A stretch of DNA of 64,000 nt from Solibacillus sp. FSL R5-0449 (GCF_037975215.1 NZ_CP150239.1:658001-722000), one strand, 5' to 3'; positions 38,019 to 47,200 are shown, counted from the stretch's first letter. Notes: generated by a model not told the origin, from the sequence alone. Translations and numbers: made by a program.

Positions 38019-38130
38019 CATATAGTGGTGAAGATGAGAATGTGTGGAGTTCCCTATAAGAAAGGCAAAATACCGTTCACAATTATAGTGAGTTCATGTA
38101 AACTAGTGAACATAGGAGAGTGGGAGAGCG

Positions 38131-38973
38131 ATGAAAACAGCAATTGTTACAGATAGTACAGCCTATTTAACACTTGAAGAACGAAATTCGTACAATGTCC
38201 ATATGATACCTCTAAGTGTAAACATTGAAGGAACATTTTACGATGAAGAGATTGATATTACAGCTTCAGAATTTTACGACCGTGTGCGCGGTGCAGCGGA
38301 GTTTCCGAAAACAACGCAACCGTCTGTCGGAAAATTTGTCGAGCTTTTTGAAACTTTAGGAAAAGATTATGATGAAATTGTAACGATTCACTTATCAAGC
38401 GGAATCAGCGGAACTTTCCAGGGTGCTGTCCAAGCGGGCGCAATGGTGGAAGGCGTAAACGTTCACGCATTTGATTCGGAAGTTGCAGCCTACTTGCAGG
38501 GCTTCTATGTAAAAGAAGCTGCTAAACTTGCATCGGAAGGCGCTTCAGGCGAGCAGATTATGGCACACTTGAATGATTTGAAAAATTCAATGGATGATTA
38601 TATTATTGTCGACGATTTACAGCATCTGCAGCGCGGCGGTCGTTTATCAGCAGCAGCCGCATTAATCGGCGGACTGCTTCAAGTAAAACCGATTTTAACA
38701 TTCCAGAACAAAGTCATCGTGCCATTCGAAAAAATCCGTACACGCAAAAAAGCACTACGCCGAGTGGAAGAACAACTCGCTTCAGCAGTCAAAAAGCACG
38801 GAGCTCTTCAAGCAACAGTTATTCACGCCAACTGCGAAGATGAAGCACGCGAATGGATGAAGTCTCTGGAAGCGGCTTATCCAACAGTCGATTTCACACT
38901 AAGCTACTTCGGTCCGGTAATTGGCACACACCTAGGTGAAGGTGCGATTGCGATGGGATGGATTAAGAAATAA
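38131..38973 (+). CDS. fakB: DegV family fatty-acid-binding protein (FakB)
   Basis: 280 residues. The DegV fold motifs are AIVTDSTAYLT at the start, TTQPSVGKF, HLSSGISGTFQGA and LQHLQRGGRLSAAAA. Family members bind a fatty acid and present it to the FakA kinase for phospholipid synthesis. In B. subtilis the gene yviA sits at this same place between degU and comFA. ATG follows GGAGAGTGGGAG. Fatty-acid specificity cannot be told from sequence. Confidence 0.9.
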   Translation: MKTAIVTDSTAYLTLEERNSYNVHMIPLSVNIEGTFYDEEIDITASEFYDRVRGAAEFPKTTQPSVGKFVELFETLGKDYDEIVTIHLSSGISGTFQGAVQAGAMVEGVNVHAFDSEVAAYLQGFYVKEAAKLASEGASGEQIMAHLNDLKNSMDDYIIVDDLQHLQRGGRLSAAAALIGGLLQVKPILTFQNKVIVPFEKIRTRKKALRRVEEQLASAVKKHGALQATVIHANCEDEAREWMKSLEAAYPTVDFTLSYFGPVIGTHLGEGAIAMGWIKK

Positions 38974-38989
38974 TTTTGTTTTTAGGCTT

Positions 38990-39027
38990 AACAGTCACTA
39001 CTTCTTAGGGAGAGTGGCTGTTTTTTT
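38990..39027 (+). terminator. Terminator after fakB
   Basis: AACAGTCACT pairs with AGTGGCTGTT, then seven T. Confidence 0.8.
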
Positions 39028-39062
39028 GTTTTTGGTGGGGAGGTGGGTCGCGGCGAGGGATA

Positions 39063-39407
39063 TTAGAAGTTTGTGGGTGGAAAGTAGAACACGGGCCGGG
39101 GAAAGTAGAAAATTTCCGGTAGAAAGTGGAATGTGAGCAGGGATAAGTAGAAGCGGCTGTCGTTATTAGAAGTTAGTGGGCGGAAAGTAGAAAGTTTTTC
39201 TCAGAAAGTAGACAGTTTTGAGTCGAAAGTAGAATGTGAACGGAGAGAAGTAGAAACGGTTGTCGGTATTAGAAGTTTTTGGCTGGAATGTGGAAACTTC
39301 TTCACGGAAAGTAGACAGTTTTAAGGTGAAAGTGGAACGTAAAGGGGAGAAAGTAGAACTTTTAGAGTGAAAAGTAGAAAGTTTTTTAAGTAATGTGGAA
39401 AGTAGAA
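39063..39407 (+). repeat. 21-bp-phased GTAGAA array, copy 6, with 103-bp higher-order period
   Basis: Seventeen cores start at 39063 (TTAGAA), 39084, 39105, 39126, 39147, 39166 (TTAGAA), 39187, 39208, 39229, 39250, 39269 (TTAGAA), 39290, 39311, 39332, 39353, 39374 and 39395, with a further GTAGAA at 39402. Steps are 21 bp, with 19 before each TTAGAA. The three TTAGAA cores are exactly 103 bp apart, giving a five-core block (four 21-bp steps plus one of 19) repeated three times with diverged spacers. The array fills the space between the fakB terminator and comFA. Confidence 0.92.
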
Positions 39408-39464
39408 TTTTTTATTGTTAGCTCAATATCGATATCATCAAAATCAAACAAAGGAGCGGAAATT

Positions 39465-40913
39465 ATGTCTGCAATCTCAAAGAAAAAACGCTATCGACTA
39501 ATCAACCCTTTCAATATTTCAGGCAAACAAAATTCGCCAACCCATATTAGATACTCTGGTCTGATTTTGGAACCAGCAATCACAAATTTCTTCACCGGCC
39601 GGATCTGGTCGCGAAACCATACCCCATTTCCTCGGCAAAAAATCGAAACCTATATCAATCGTGGCTTTTTTGAAACGGTCCCCGCCGTCACTACAAAACC
39701 AAAGTTGATTTGCCGTCGTTGTCTAAATGAGAAATCACATAAATTCGTTTCCTTTTTCTGTGCAAAGTGCCAAAAAATCTGTCACTATTGCCGGCACTGT
39801 ATTACGATGGGACGAATGTGCAGTTGTGATGAGCTGATTATCTGGAAAGGAACTGGCACCCGAAAACAAAAATCACAAGTTCAATTTGTATTGAACGGTA
39901 ACCTGACGTCTCACCAGAAAAAAGCAGCAGATGAACTTGCAGAAAGTATTTCACAAAACAGAAATCACCTATTAGAGGCGGTTTGTGGTGCTGGAAAAAC
40001 AGAGATTCTTTTTTCTGCAATATACGATTCACTTAAAGCAGGTAAAAGAGTTTGTGTGGCAACACCTAGGACAGATGTAGTCTTAGAGCTGTATCCACGT
40101 TTTCAAAAGGTGTTTCAAAAGATTACGATCCATGCACTTTACGGCGGCACGGAAACTAACTCTCAGTTCGCGCAACTTGTCCTGTCAACGACACATCAGC
40201 TATACCGGTTTGAGCAGGCATTTGATGTTATGATTGTCGATGAAGCGGATGCATTTCCGTACACGTATGATGAGGCGTTGCAGCGTGCAGTAATGAAAGC
40301 GAAAAAACCGGATGCCCCGATTGCATTCGTTACAGCCACTCCATCAAATAAATTGCTCCTGCAGCCAAAAATAGAAAACTGGGGCTACTCGTTTATTGCA
40401 AGAAGGTTCCATGGCCATCCTTTACCGATACCTCGATTCCAGGCCCTCTGGAATTATGAAAAGACACTTCAGAAAAATAAAATTCCACAAAAGCTCCAAG
40501 CCTGGCTGTACCAAAGACTTCAAAAAAACGAACCCTTTCTTATTTTCTTCCCGACAATCGAATTAATGGAACAAGCAAAACCGCTGATTCAAAAAATAGA
40601 ATCTACTATTGAAAGTGTCCATTCCGAAGACCCCGACCGGAAAGAAAAAGTTCTGCAATTGCGCAATGAACAACGAAAAGGTCTATTAACTACGACTATA
40701 TTGGAACGCGGAATAACAATTAAGAATGTTCAGGTTGCTGTAGTCGGTGCAGAAAATCCTATCTTCACCTCCAGTGCGCTTATTCAAATTAGCGGAAGAG
40801 TTGGACGGAATGTACAGTACCCTAAAGGTGATATCGTATTTTTCCATCATGGCATCACGATGGAAATGGACCGTGCACGCAAAAAAATCTTGGAGATGAA
40901 TCGCCATGAATAA
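39465..40913 (+). CDS. comFA: Competence DNA-uptake helicase ComFA
   Basis: 482 residues from ATG 39465, preceded by AAAGGAGCGG; an in-frame ATG at 39393 is inside the repeat array and is unlikely. An N-terminal Cys-rich zinc region (about 85-125, CRRC, CAKC, CHYC, CSC) precedes a DEAD-like motor with Walker A CGAGKTEIL, IVDEADAFPY, TATPS and QISGRVGRN. ComFA helps drive single-stranded DNA through ComEC. It overlaps comFC by eight bases. The usual comFB between them is absent here. Confidence 0.93.
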   Translation: MSAISKKKRYRLINPFNISGKQNSPTHIRYSGLILEPAITNFFTGRIWSRNHTPFPRQKIETYINRGFFETVPAVTTKPKLICRRCLNEKSHKFVSFFCAKCQKICHYCRHCITMGRMCSCDELIIWKGTGTRKQKSQVQFVLNGNLTSHQKKAADELAESISQNRNHLLEAVCGAGKTEILFSAIYDSLKAGKRVCVATPRTDVVLELYPRFQKVFQKITIHALYGGTETNSQFAQLVLSTTHQLYRFEQAFDVMIVDEADAFPYTYDEALQRAVMKAKKPDAPIAFVTATPSNKLLLQPKIENWGYSFIARRFHGHPLPIPRFQALWNYEKTLQKNKIPQKLQAWLYQRLQKNEPFLIFFPTIELMEQAKPLIQKIESTIESVHSEDPDRKEKVLQLRNEQRKGLLTTTILERGITIKNVQVAVVGAENPIFTSSALIQISGRVGRNVQYPKGDIVFFHHGITMEMDRARKKILEMNRHE

Positions 40914-41511
40914 GCCGATCCGGAATTGTCTCTTATGTGATCGTGAGCTTCAACAAAATATCGGATGGAAGGAACTGCTTCTAAATACACTGCCTCAAAC
41001 TATTTGTCCCCGCTGTGAACAGCGCTTTCAACGAATTGAGCACCAACAGGAAGAAAGCGTCGTATCTTTATTTACCTATAATGAAGCGATGAAAGATTAT
41101 CTGCACCGTTATAAGTTTCTGCACGATATACTCCTTGCGAAAGTATTCAGCAAAACCCTCCACGAACAGCTTAAAGACGAAACCCGCCTTATTATCCCGA
41201 TTCCAATGCACCCTGAAAACTTGAAACTTAGAACATTTGCGCATATCGATGAATTGCTAAAAGCGGCGAAAATCCCATTTGCCCACCAATTAATAAAGCT
41301 TTCGAAGGAACAGCAATCACTTAAAACAAGAGAAGAACGCCTAAAAACCCCGCAACTATTTAAAGTTATCAACCCGACTGCAATAAAAAATAAAAATTTA
41401 CTTGTAGTGGACGATATTTATACTACAGGGACGACTTTAAACCATGCGAAGAAGGCGCTTCTGGAAGCGGGAGCGAAAACAGTGAAAGGATTCACATTAA
41501 TTCATGGGTAA
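40906..41511 (+). CDS. comFC: Competence protein ComFC, phosphoribosyltransferase-like
   Basis: 201 residues. An N-terminal double-CxxC zinc finger (CLLCDREL and CPRCEQRF) is followed by a PRTase domain with LLVVDDIYTTGTTLNHA as the PRPP-binding loop. ComFC acts with ComFA during transformation. Translational coupling to comFA is indicated by the eight-base overlap. Length is slightly short for the family but complete. Confidence 0.92.
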   Translation: MNKPIRNCLLCDRELQQNIGWKELLLNTLPQTICPRCEQRFQRIEHQQEESVVSLFTYNEAMKDYLHRYKFLHDILLAKVFSKTLHEQLKDETRLIIPIPMHPENLKLRTFAHIDELLKAAKIPFAHQLIKLSKEQQSLKTREERLKTPQLFKVINPTAIKNKNLLVVDDIYTTGTTLNHAKKALLEAGAKTVKGFTLIHG

Positions 41512-41612
41512 AATCCGAACCTATTAAGATGTTGGGAAGTTGTCAATTTAAATTATCGAAGCATTTTGTATAATGAATGTAAAGTAGATTGTACGAAGAA
41601 GGAGGGCTCAAA

Positions 41613-42023
41613 ATGGCTGAATTAAGAAATTGCCCGGAATGTAATGCTTTTTTTAACTACACTGGCTTGAGGGAAGTTTGCCATAACTGTGCACAAAAAG
41701 AAGAGGATTTGTATCAGGAAGTATATCGTTTCCTTCGTAAGCGTGAAAACCGTGCAGCAAATGTTGACCGTATTGTAGAGGCGACAGGAGTTGAGCGTGA
41801 TTTGCTTTATAAATGGGTACGAAAAGGTCGTTTACACCCGGCGATGTTTCCAAACCTCGGATATCCATGCGATAACTGTGGAAGGATTACAAATTCAGGT
41901 AAGTTATGTGAAAAGTGTCAAAATGAATTAAAATCAGAGTTGCGAACTTTTGATGCCGCAAAAGAGTTTCGTGATGATATTGAACGTCGTGAACGTGGAA
42001 CATATCTTTCTGAGAAAAAATAA
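41613..42023 (+). CDS. yvyF: Flagellar operon protein YvyF
   Basis: 136 residues from ATG 41613 after GGAGGG. Two zinc-binding knuckle pairs are visible: CPEC and CHNC near the N-terminus, and CDNC with CEKC at about 90-105. The middle (about 40-80) is helix-rich with a short HTH-like stretch, DRIVEATGVERDLLYKWVRK. It is the positional and sequence counterpart of B. subtilis yvyF, which precedes flgM and is tied to FlgM-related control of flagellar genes. A terminator follows. Confidence 0.88.
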   Translation: MAELRNCPECNAFFNYTGLREVCHNCAQKEEDLYQEVYRFLRKRENRAANVDRIVEATGVERDLLYKWVRKGRLHPAMFPNLGYPCDNCGRITNSGKLCEKCQNELKSELRTFDAAKEFRDDIERRERGTYLSEKK

Positions 42024-42029
42024 TTGTCT

Positions 42030-42068
42030 AAAACGGAGTCGTTTAAATAGGACTTCGTTTTTATTTTC
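42030..42068 (+). terminator. Terminator after yvyF
   Basis: AAACGGAGTC pairs with GACTTCGTTT (one mismatch), then TTATTTT. Confidence 0.75.
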
Positions 42069-42229
42069 AGTAAAATGAACATAATAATATACTACATAAG
42101 TCCAGTTTTTTGTACTGAAGCATAAACAATTGGTAAAAGCAGTCGAAATAAAATGTAGACGAAGCTTTTAACTTTATTAGCTGAAAGAAGTTTAAGCCCC
42201 GCGCGTAAGTCGAAGGTTCGGTTATTTGA

Positions 42230-42270
42230 AGTTAACCTAAAATCGCCGCGTCGTGCGACAACGGTTAACT
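42230..42270 (+). promoter_or_regulatory. Structured leader element upstream of flgM
   Basis: AGTTAACC and GGTTAACT form an 8-bp outer stem enclosing an inner GTCG/CGAC hairpin, 67 bases before the flgM start. The sequence between the yvyF terminator and flgM is otherwise without a gene. It could be an RNA switch, a protein operator with dyad symmetry, or chance. Confidence 0.4.
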
Positions 42271-42336
42271 GATTCACATCGTGTGGACGTAAAGCCGAAT
42301 CGAGGCAAAAATGATTTTAAGAGGAGGTCTATAAAT

Positions 42337-42597
42337 ATGAAGATTAATCCAATAGGTTTACAAGCGATCAATAATTACAATAAGCAAGCACGACCTGTAA
42401 AAACAGAAGAAACTCAAAAAACATTTGCAGACCAGATCGAAATTTCAACAAAAGCAAAAGAAATGCAGGCAAATTCGACTTATGCAACTGAACGTGCAGA
42501 ACGTGTGAAAAAAATCAAAGAAGACATTGATTCAGGAAATTATAAAGTACATGCAAAGCAGGTTGCTGAAGACATGCTGAAATTCTACAAAGGTTAA
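42337..42597 (+). CDS. flgM: Anti-sigma-D factor FlgM
   Basis: 86 residues from ATG 42337, with GAGGAGG eight bases upstream. The C-terminal half has ERVKKIKEDIDSGNYKVHAK and AEDMLKFY, the conserved sigma-binding region of FlgM. It holds SigD inactive until the hook-basal body is complete. The position before flgN and flgK is as in B. subtilis. A longer in-frame start at 42253 has no ribosome site. Confidence 0.95.
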   Translation: MKINPIGLQAINNYNKQARPVKTEETQKTFADQIEISTKAKEMQANSTYATERAERVKKIKEDIDSGNYKVHAKQVAEDMLKFYKG

Positions 42598-42633
42598 TCA
42601 CAGAAAATTTATGAGCAAGGGAGCGCTTAATAC

Positions 42634-43137
42634 ATGTCAATTGCCAATATTGTCGTCACGCTGGAAAAGCTAGAGAAAATGCATAAAAGTCTACTGGAAC
42701 TAGCGCTTGCCAAAACGGAATATATTAAGCAAGGTGATATGGAAAAGCTTGATCAGCTCATCAAAAATGAGCAGTCACATGTAGCGGCGATTAACACAAT
42801 TGAGCAACAGCGTCAGGCGATGGTAACGGATTACCTCCGAGCAAAAGGAATTGCTCTCACTGGCACTCCGTCTGTTGCCGATGTGATAACGGCCGCTGAA
42901 AACAGCGAATCTACTCAAAGCCTGGTTAATGTACGGGAACGTTTAGTTGAGTTGCTCAACCAATTAAAGATGCAAAATGATTTGAATCAGAAGCTGGTTA
43001 TGAACTCACTGCAGTTTATTAACATTACACTGGATGCAATGCGCCCGCAGCAAACAGAGCAGTTCAATTATTCCGGTGCGCAAATACGCGGGAATGCAGA
43101 AGTAACGAAACGTTCATTCAATGAATTTAAAGCCTAA
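42634..43137 (+). CDS. flgN: Flagellar chaperone FlgN
   Basis: 167 residues, mostly alpha-helical, with L..LL.LA...Y...GD as in FlgN and LNQKLVMNSLQFINITL later. It is expected to be the export chaperone for the hook-junction proteins FlgK and FlgL, whose genes follow. ATG 42634 follows AAGGGAG. A hairpin with a T-run separates it from flgK. Confidence 0.9.
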   Translation: MSIANIVVTLEKLEKMHKSLLELALAKTEYIKQGDMEKLDQLIKNEQSHVAAINTIEQQRQAMVTDYLRAKGIALTGTPSVADVITAAENSESTQSLVNVRERLVELLNQLKMQNDLNQKLVMNSLQFINITLDAMRPQQTEQFNYSGAQIRGNAEVTKRSFNEFKA

Positions 43138-43188
43138 TCGCATGTAAGCTTCCGCATGCTGCGGGGGCGATACATGCGATTTTTTTTA
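43136..43188 (+). terminator. Terminator-like hairpin between flgN and flgK
   Basis: AATCGCATGTA pairs with TACATGCGATT, then eight T. It begins in the flgN stop codon and may lower transcription into flgK. Confidence 0.8.
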
Positions 43189-43228
43189 ATACTAAACAGA
43201 AATAACAAACTAAAAGGGAGGTCCTACA

Positions 43229-44962
43229 ATGCGTTCAACATTTATGGGACTTGAAGCAAGCAAGCGCGGTCTGTTCACGCAGCAATCGGCTCTTTATACA
43301 ACAGGACATAATATTTCAAATGCCAATACAGATGGCTATTCACGTCAACGAGTTAATATGGAAACAACACCAGGATTTCCGAGTCCGGGTTTAAATACAG
43401 GTAAATCGGCGGGGCATATCGGAACTGGGGTACAGGCACATTCAGTGCAACGTATCCGCGATGAATTCGTAGACCGTCAATACCGCCAAGAAACAAATAA
43501 GTTAGGATACTGGCAATCGACAACTAAATCGATTTCACAGATGGAAGATGTGATGTCAGAACCATCAGAGTTTGGGATTAACCAGGCGTTCACTGAATTT
43601 TGGAAGTCAATGGAAGATGTTGTAGCTGATCCAAAAGACACGGCAGCACGCCAAGTAATGATTTCAAAAGGGCAGTCCCTTGCTGAATCCTTTAATTATA
43701 TGGATACACAACTGAAGCAAATCCAAGGCAATATTGGTAATGAAGTTAACGTTATTACAGATAAAGTAAACAGTTTATTGAAACAAATTGCTGACCTGAA
43801 CAAGCAAATCCAAGCGGTTGAACCTAATGGATATATGCCAAATGATTTATATGATGCGCGTGACGTTTTAGTAGATCAGTTAAATGATATTATTCCTGTC
43901 TCAATTTCTTTTGAAAAGTCCGGCGGTAATGCATTGGAAATCGCTGAAGGAAGCATGACGATTACTTTTAAAGATACAAATGGTAATTCAATTGATTTAG
44001 TTCGTGGCAAAGAAGCAGGGAACTTGTCTGCTGTTGGTAAAGAATTGAATGCTGATGGTACGCCTATGCTAGATGCAAATGGTAACCAAATATATAAAAA
44101 AATTGATGGTGATGTAGACAACACTCAAACAGGAGAGTTTTCAGCATTTAGCCATATTACTATGACCAGTGCACTAATCCCTAACCCGGCTTACGATAAA
44201 AATGATCCGGCCATTTCTGATGATCCAAATGATCCGGCCTATGTCCCAAAACTGATTACAGTAACTAACAATATAAACCATAACGGACTTGAATCAAGCA
44301 AAGGTAAATTAGCAGCGCTGATTGATGCCTATGGTTATGAAAATCCAGCTGGTGAAGTAGTTGGTATTTATCCGGACATGTTAAATAAAATTGATAGTTT
44401 GGCTAAAGAGTTTATAACTGAGTTCAATTCAATTCACGGAAAAGGTGTAGATCTAAATGGTCTGCAAGGAGAGAACTTTTTCAGTGGTACAAATGCAAGA
44501 GATATAACAGTAGCTATAACAGACCCTAAAAAAATTGCAGCAGCGGGTGATTTGGAACCAATAATTGATCCGGCTACAAATACTCAAGCAACTGACCCGG
44601 TTACAGGTTTATTATTGTTTAAATCCGAGGAAGGGAACAATAAAAACATGTTGGCCTTGTCTAAATTACAATCTGCAGTACAAGGGAATCTGCAGGGCGG
44701 TACATTCCAATCGTTCTACAAATCATTAATTGGTGAATTAGGGGTAAAAGGTCAACAAGCAATAACGATGGAATATAATTCGACGACATTACGTCTACAA
44801 ATTGAAAATAACCGTGCGTCCCATAATTCTGTATCATTGGATGAAGAAATGACAAATATGATTACATTCCAGCAAGCATACAATGCGAACGCACGTATGA
44901 TTACCGTAATTGATGAAACATTAGATAAAATAATTAATGGCATGGGCCGCGTAGGTTTATAA
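43229..44962 (+). CDS. flgK: Flagellar hook-associated protein 1, FlgK
   Basis: 577 residues. The N-terminus has QQSALYTTGHNISNANTDGY and the C-terminus VSLDEEMTNMITFQQAYNAN, the standard rod/hook terminal helices. The centre (about 210-470) is variable. FlgK is the first junction protein between hook and filament. ATG follows AAGGGAGG. Confidence 0.95.
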   Translation: MRSTFMGLEASKRGLFTQQSALYTTGHNISNANTDGYSRQRVNMETTPGFPSPGLNTGKSAGHIGTGVQAHSVQRIRDEFVDRQYRQETNKLGYWQSTTKSISQMEDVMSEPSEFGINQAFTEFWKSMEDVVADPKDTAARQVMISKGQSLAESFNYMDTQLKQIQGNIGNEVNVITDKVNSLLKQIADLNKQIQAVEPNGYMPNDLYDARDVLVDQLNDIIPVSISFEKSGGNALEIAEGSMTITFKDTNGNSIDLVRGKEAGNLSAVGKELNADGTPMLDANGNQIYKKIDGDVDNTQTGEFSAFSHITMTSALIPNPAYDKNDPAISDDPNDPAYVPKLITVTNNINHNGLESSKGKLAALIDAYGYENPAGEVVGIYPDMLNKIDSLAKEFITEFNSIHGKGVDLNGLQGENFFSGTNARDITVAITDPKKIAAAGDLEPIIDPATNTQATDPVTGLLLFKSEEGNNKNMLALSKLQSAVQGNLQGGTFQSFYKSLIGELGVKGQQAITMEYNSTTLRLQIENNRASHNSVSLDEEMTNMITFQQAYNANARMITVIDETLDKIINGMGRVGL

Positions 44963-45003
44963 TATACATTCTAAATTAAACAATTAGGAAGAAGGCAATA
45001 TAA

Positions 45004-45891
45004 ATGCGTGTTACACAATCAATGTTGTCCAGCAATATGCTTCGTAACCTAAATACAAGCTATGGCAAAATGAGTAAATTGCAAGAGCAAATAAATTCTG
45101 GAAAAGTTATAAATCGTCCATCTGATGACCCGGTAATAGCGGTAAAAGGAATGGGTTATCGTGTAGATATAGATAAAATTGAGCAATTTCAACGTAATAT
45201 GAATACAGCGCATAATTGGCTGGATTCATCAGATGAAGCATTAGATCAGGTGGGGAATGCTTTACACCGTGTACAGGAACTAGTAACACAGGCTGCAAAT
45301 GATTCGAATACTGCAGATGAACGTCAAAAAATCCAAGTGGAAATCGAACAAATTCAACAGCAAATGCGTGATTTAGCGAATACAAAAATTGGTGAGAATT
45401 ATATTTTTTCAGGGACTAATACAAGTTCTCCCCTCTTTCCGGACTCTACATCAAATGTTATGTCTGCTGGAACGGGTTTAAATAAATCAGTAGAAATCAA
45501 TGTATTCGATGGAATTACAATGCAAGTCAATACACCGGGAGTAGGTTTATTCAAAGGTATAGATGATATGATGCAAAGTGTATCAGATGCATTAAATAAC
45601 CCAGCCTCAACAGGTCAAGAAATTGGCGATTTATTGGGGGATATTCAAGGACAAACAAATGTCGTTCTTGAACAACGGGCTATCATCGGTGCAAGACAAA
45701 ACCGAGCGGAACTGATGGAAAATCGATTGTCAATAAGTGAAGTAAATATCACAAAACAATTATCCCAAAATGAAGATACAGATTATGCAAAAGCTATTAC
45801 AGAAATGACAACTGCCGAATCAATTCACCAAGCATCACTATCAGTAGGGGCAAAGATTATTCAGCAAACACTAGTAGATTTCATCCGTTAG
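45004..45891 (+). CDS. flgL: Flagellar hook-associated protein 3, FlgL
   Basis: 295 residues, flagellin-like ends: MLRNLNTSYGKMSKLQEQI at the start and TTAESIHQASLSVGAKIIQ at the end. FlgL joins FlgK to the filament. The last six codons with the stop form half of a 14-bp inverted repeat and are copied in the 75-bp tandem array that follows. ATG follows AGGAAGAAGG. Confidence 0.95.
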   Translation: MRVTQSMLSSNMLRNLNTSYGKMSKLQEQINSGKVINRPSDDPVIAVKGMGYRVDIDKIEQFQRNMNTAHNWLDSSDEALDQVGNALHRVQELVTQAANDSNTADERQKIQVEIEQIQQQMRDLANTKIGENYIFSGTNTSSPLFPDSTSNVMSAGTGLNKSVEINVFDGITMQVNTPGVGLFKGIDDMMQSVSDALNNPASTGQEIGDLLGDIQGQTNVVLEQRAIIGARQNRAELMENRLSISEVNITKQLSQNEDTDYAKAITEMTTAESIHQASLSVGAKIIQQTLVDFIR

Positions 45892-46566
45892 ATGAAATCT
45901 ACTAGTGTTCTGCACCGAAAGCGAAGCGACAGGTGCAAACGATTTTAAAAAGATTTCATCCGTTAGATGAAATCTACTAGTGTTCTGCACCGAAAGCGAA
46001 GCGACAGGTGCAAACGATTTTAAAAAGACTTCATCCGTTAGATGAAATCTACTAGTGTTCTGCACCGAAAGCGAAGCGACAGGTGCAAACGATTTTAAAA
46101 AGATTTCATCCGTTAGATGAAATCTACTAGTGTTCTGCACCGAAAGCGAAGCGACAGGTGCAAACGATTTTAAAAAGATTTCATCCGTTAGATGAAATCT
46201 ACTAGTGTTCTGCACCGAAAGCGAAGCGACAGGTGCAAACGATTTTAAAAAGATTTCATCCGTTAGATGAAATCTACTAGTGTTCTGCACCGAAAGCGAA
46301 GCGACAGGTGCAAACGATTTTAAAAAGATTTCATCCGTTAGATGAAATCTACTAGTGTTCTGCACCGAAAGCGAAGCGACAGGTGCAAACGATTTTAAAA
46401 AGATTTCATCCGTTAGATGAAATCTACTAGTGTTCTGCACCGAAAGCGAAGCGACAGGTGCAAACGGATTAAAAAAGATTTCATCCGTTAGATGAAATCT
46501 ACTAGTGTTCTGCACCGAAAGCGAAGCGACAGGTGCAAACGATTTTAAAAAGATTTCATCCGTTAG
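45876..46566. repeat. Nine 75-bp tandem repeats after flgL, plus a partial tenth
   Basis: The unit starts AGATTTCATCCGTTAG and repeats at 45876, 45951, 46026, 46101, 46176, 46251, 46326, 46401 and 46476, with a 16-bp partial unit at 46551. Copies are almost identical; copy three has one change (AGACTT) and the junction before copy nine differs by a few bases. Each unit holds an AGATTTCAT/ATGAAATCT hairpin and a GCACC/GGTGC hairpin. The first unit includes the flgL stop codon. Since 75 is divisible by three, a long minus-strand frame arises, not taken as a gene. Confidence 0.95.
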
Positions 46567-46579
46567 TGAATATACTATA

Positions 46580-46608
46580 AAGCGTTTGGACATGTTCCAA
46601 GCGCTTTT
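46580..46608 (+). terminator. Hairpin with T-rich tail upstream of yviE
   Basis: AAGCGTTTGGA pairs with TCCAAGCGCTT (one mismatch), then TTATT. It directly follows the repeat array. Confidence 0.6.
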
Positions 46609-46633
46609 ATTGAACAGAAGGGAGATATTTAAA

Positions 46634-47200
46634 ATGCGAATCCCACAAATTCAAATCTCGACAACAGATATACAGATGGATTATACAATTACAAAGCCGT
46701 TCCAACAAATTAAGCAACCCAAAGCCAATTTACAGATTTCACAACCTGCGGCTACAGTCGAAATTAATACGACAAATGCGAAGCTGGATATTAATATGGA
46801 TCAATTGTGGCGTGATTTAGGGTTAAAGCCTAATCATGAGCTGATTAAAGAGTATGCACAAAAAGGAAATCAGGAAATGTTGAAAGGCATTTCAAAACGG
46901 GTTCGCGAAGGGGAACAACTGATGCAGAGTGCCGGTAAAAATCAAGGGCGCGCAACGATTCAGAATATAGCCAAGCAAAATCATGGCCCGCAACGTCCAG
47001 GTCCGTATAATATTAAATTTATACCTTCCTTTGGGGCTGTTAAAGTGAATATTATACCGGGGACAACGGATATAAATATTACTAAAAATGCACCGGAAAT
47101 TGACGTACAAGTGAACAAGCCGAAGCTGGACTTCACTTATGGTAAAGTTAATGGAAAAATGATGGTAAGGCCGGATGTCGAAATTGACGTTATCGGCTAA
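46634..47200 (+). CDS. yviE: DUF6470 family protein YviE
   Basis: 188 residues from ATG 46634 after AGGGAG; a longer frame into the repeat array is rejected. The protein alternates short beta-like segments ([17 protein letters not shown] near the start, [19 protein letters not shown] at the end) around a helical middle. It has no known domain with a set function. In B. subtilis yviE lies between flgL and fliW, as here, so a flagellar link is likely but unproved. Confidence 0.85.
   Translation: MRIPQIQISTTDIQMDYTITKPFQQIKQPKANLQISQPAATVEINTTNAKLDINMDQLWRDLGLKPNHELIKEYAQKGNQEMLKGISKRVREGEQLMQSAGKNQGRATIQNIAKQNHGPQRPGPYNIKFIPSFGAVKVNIIPGTTDINITKNAPEIDVQVNKPKLDFTYGKVNGKMMVRPDVEIDVIG

Noticed and set aside
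45871-46593. A 240-residue minus-strand reading frame across the 75-bp repeats
   Set aside because: It exists because the repeat length is divisible by three and the unit lacks a stop in that frame. There is no ribosome site, and it is antisense to the flagellar operon.
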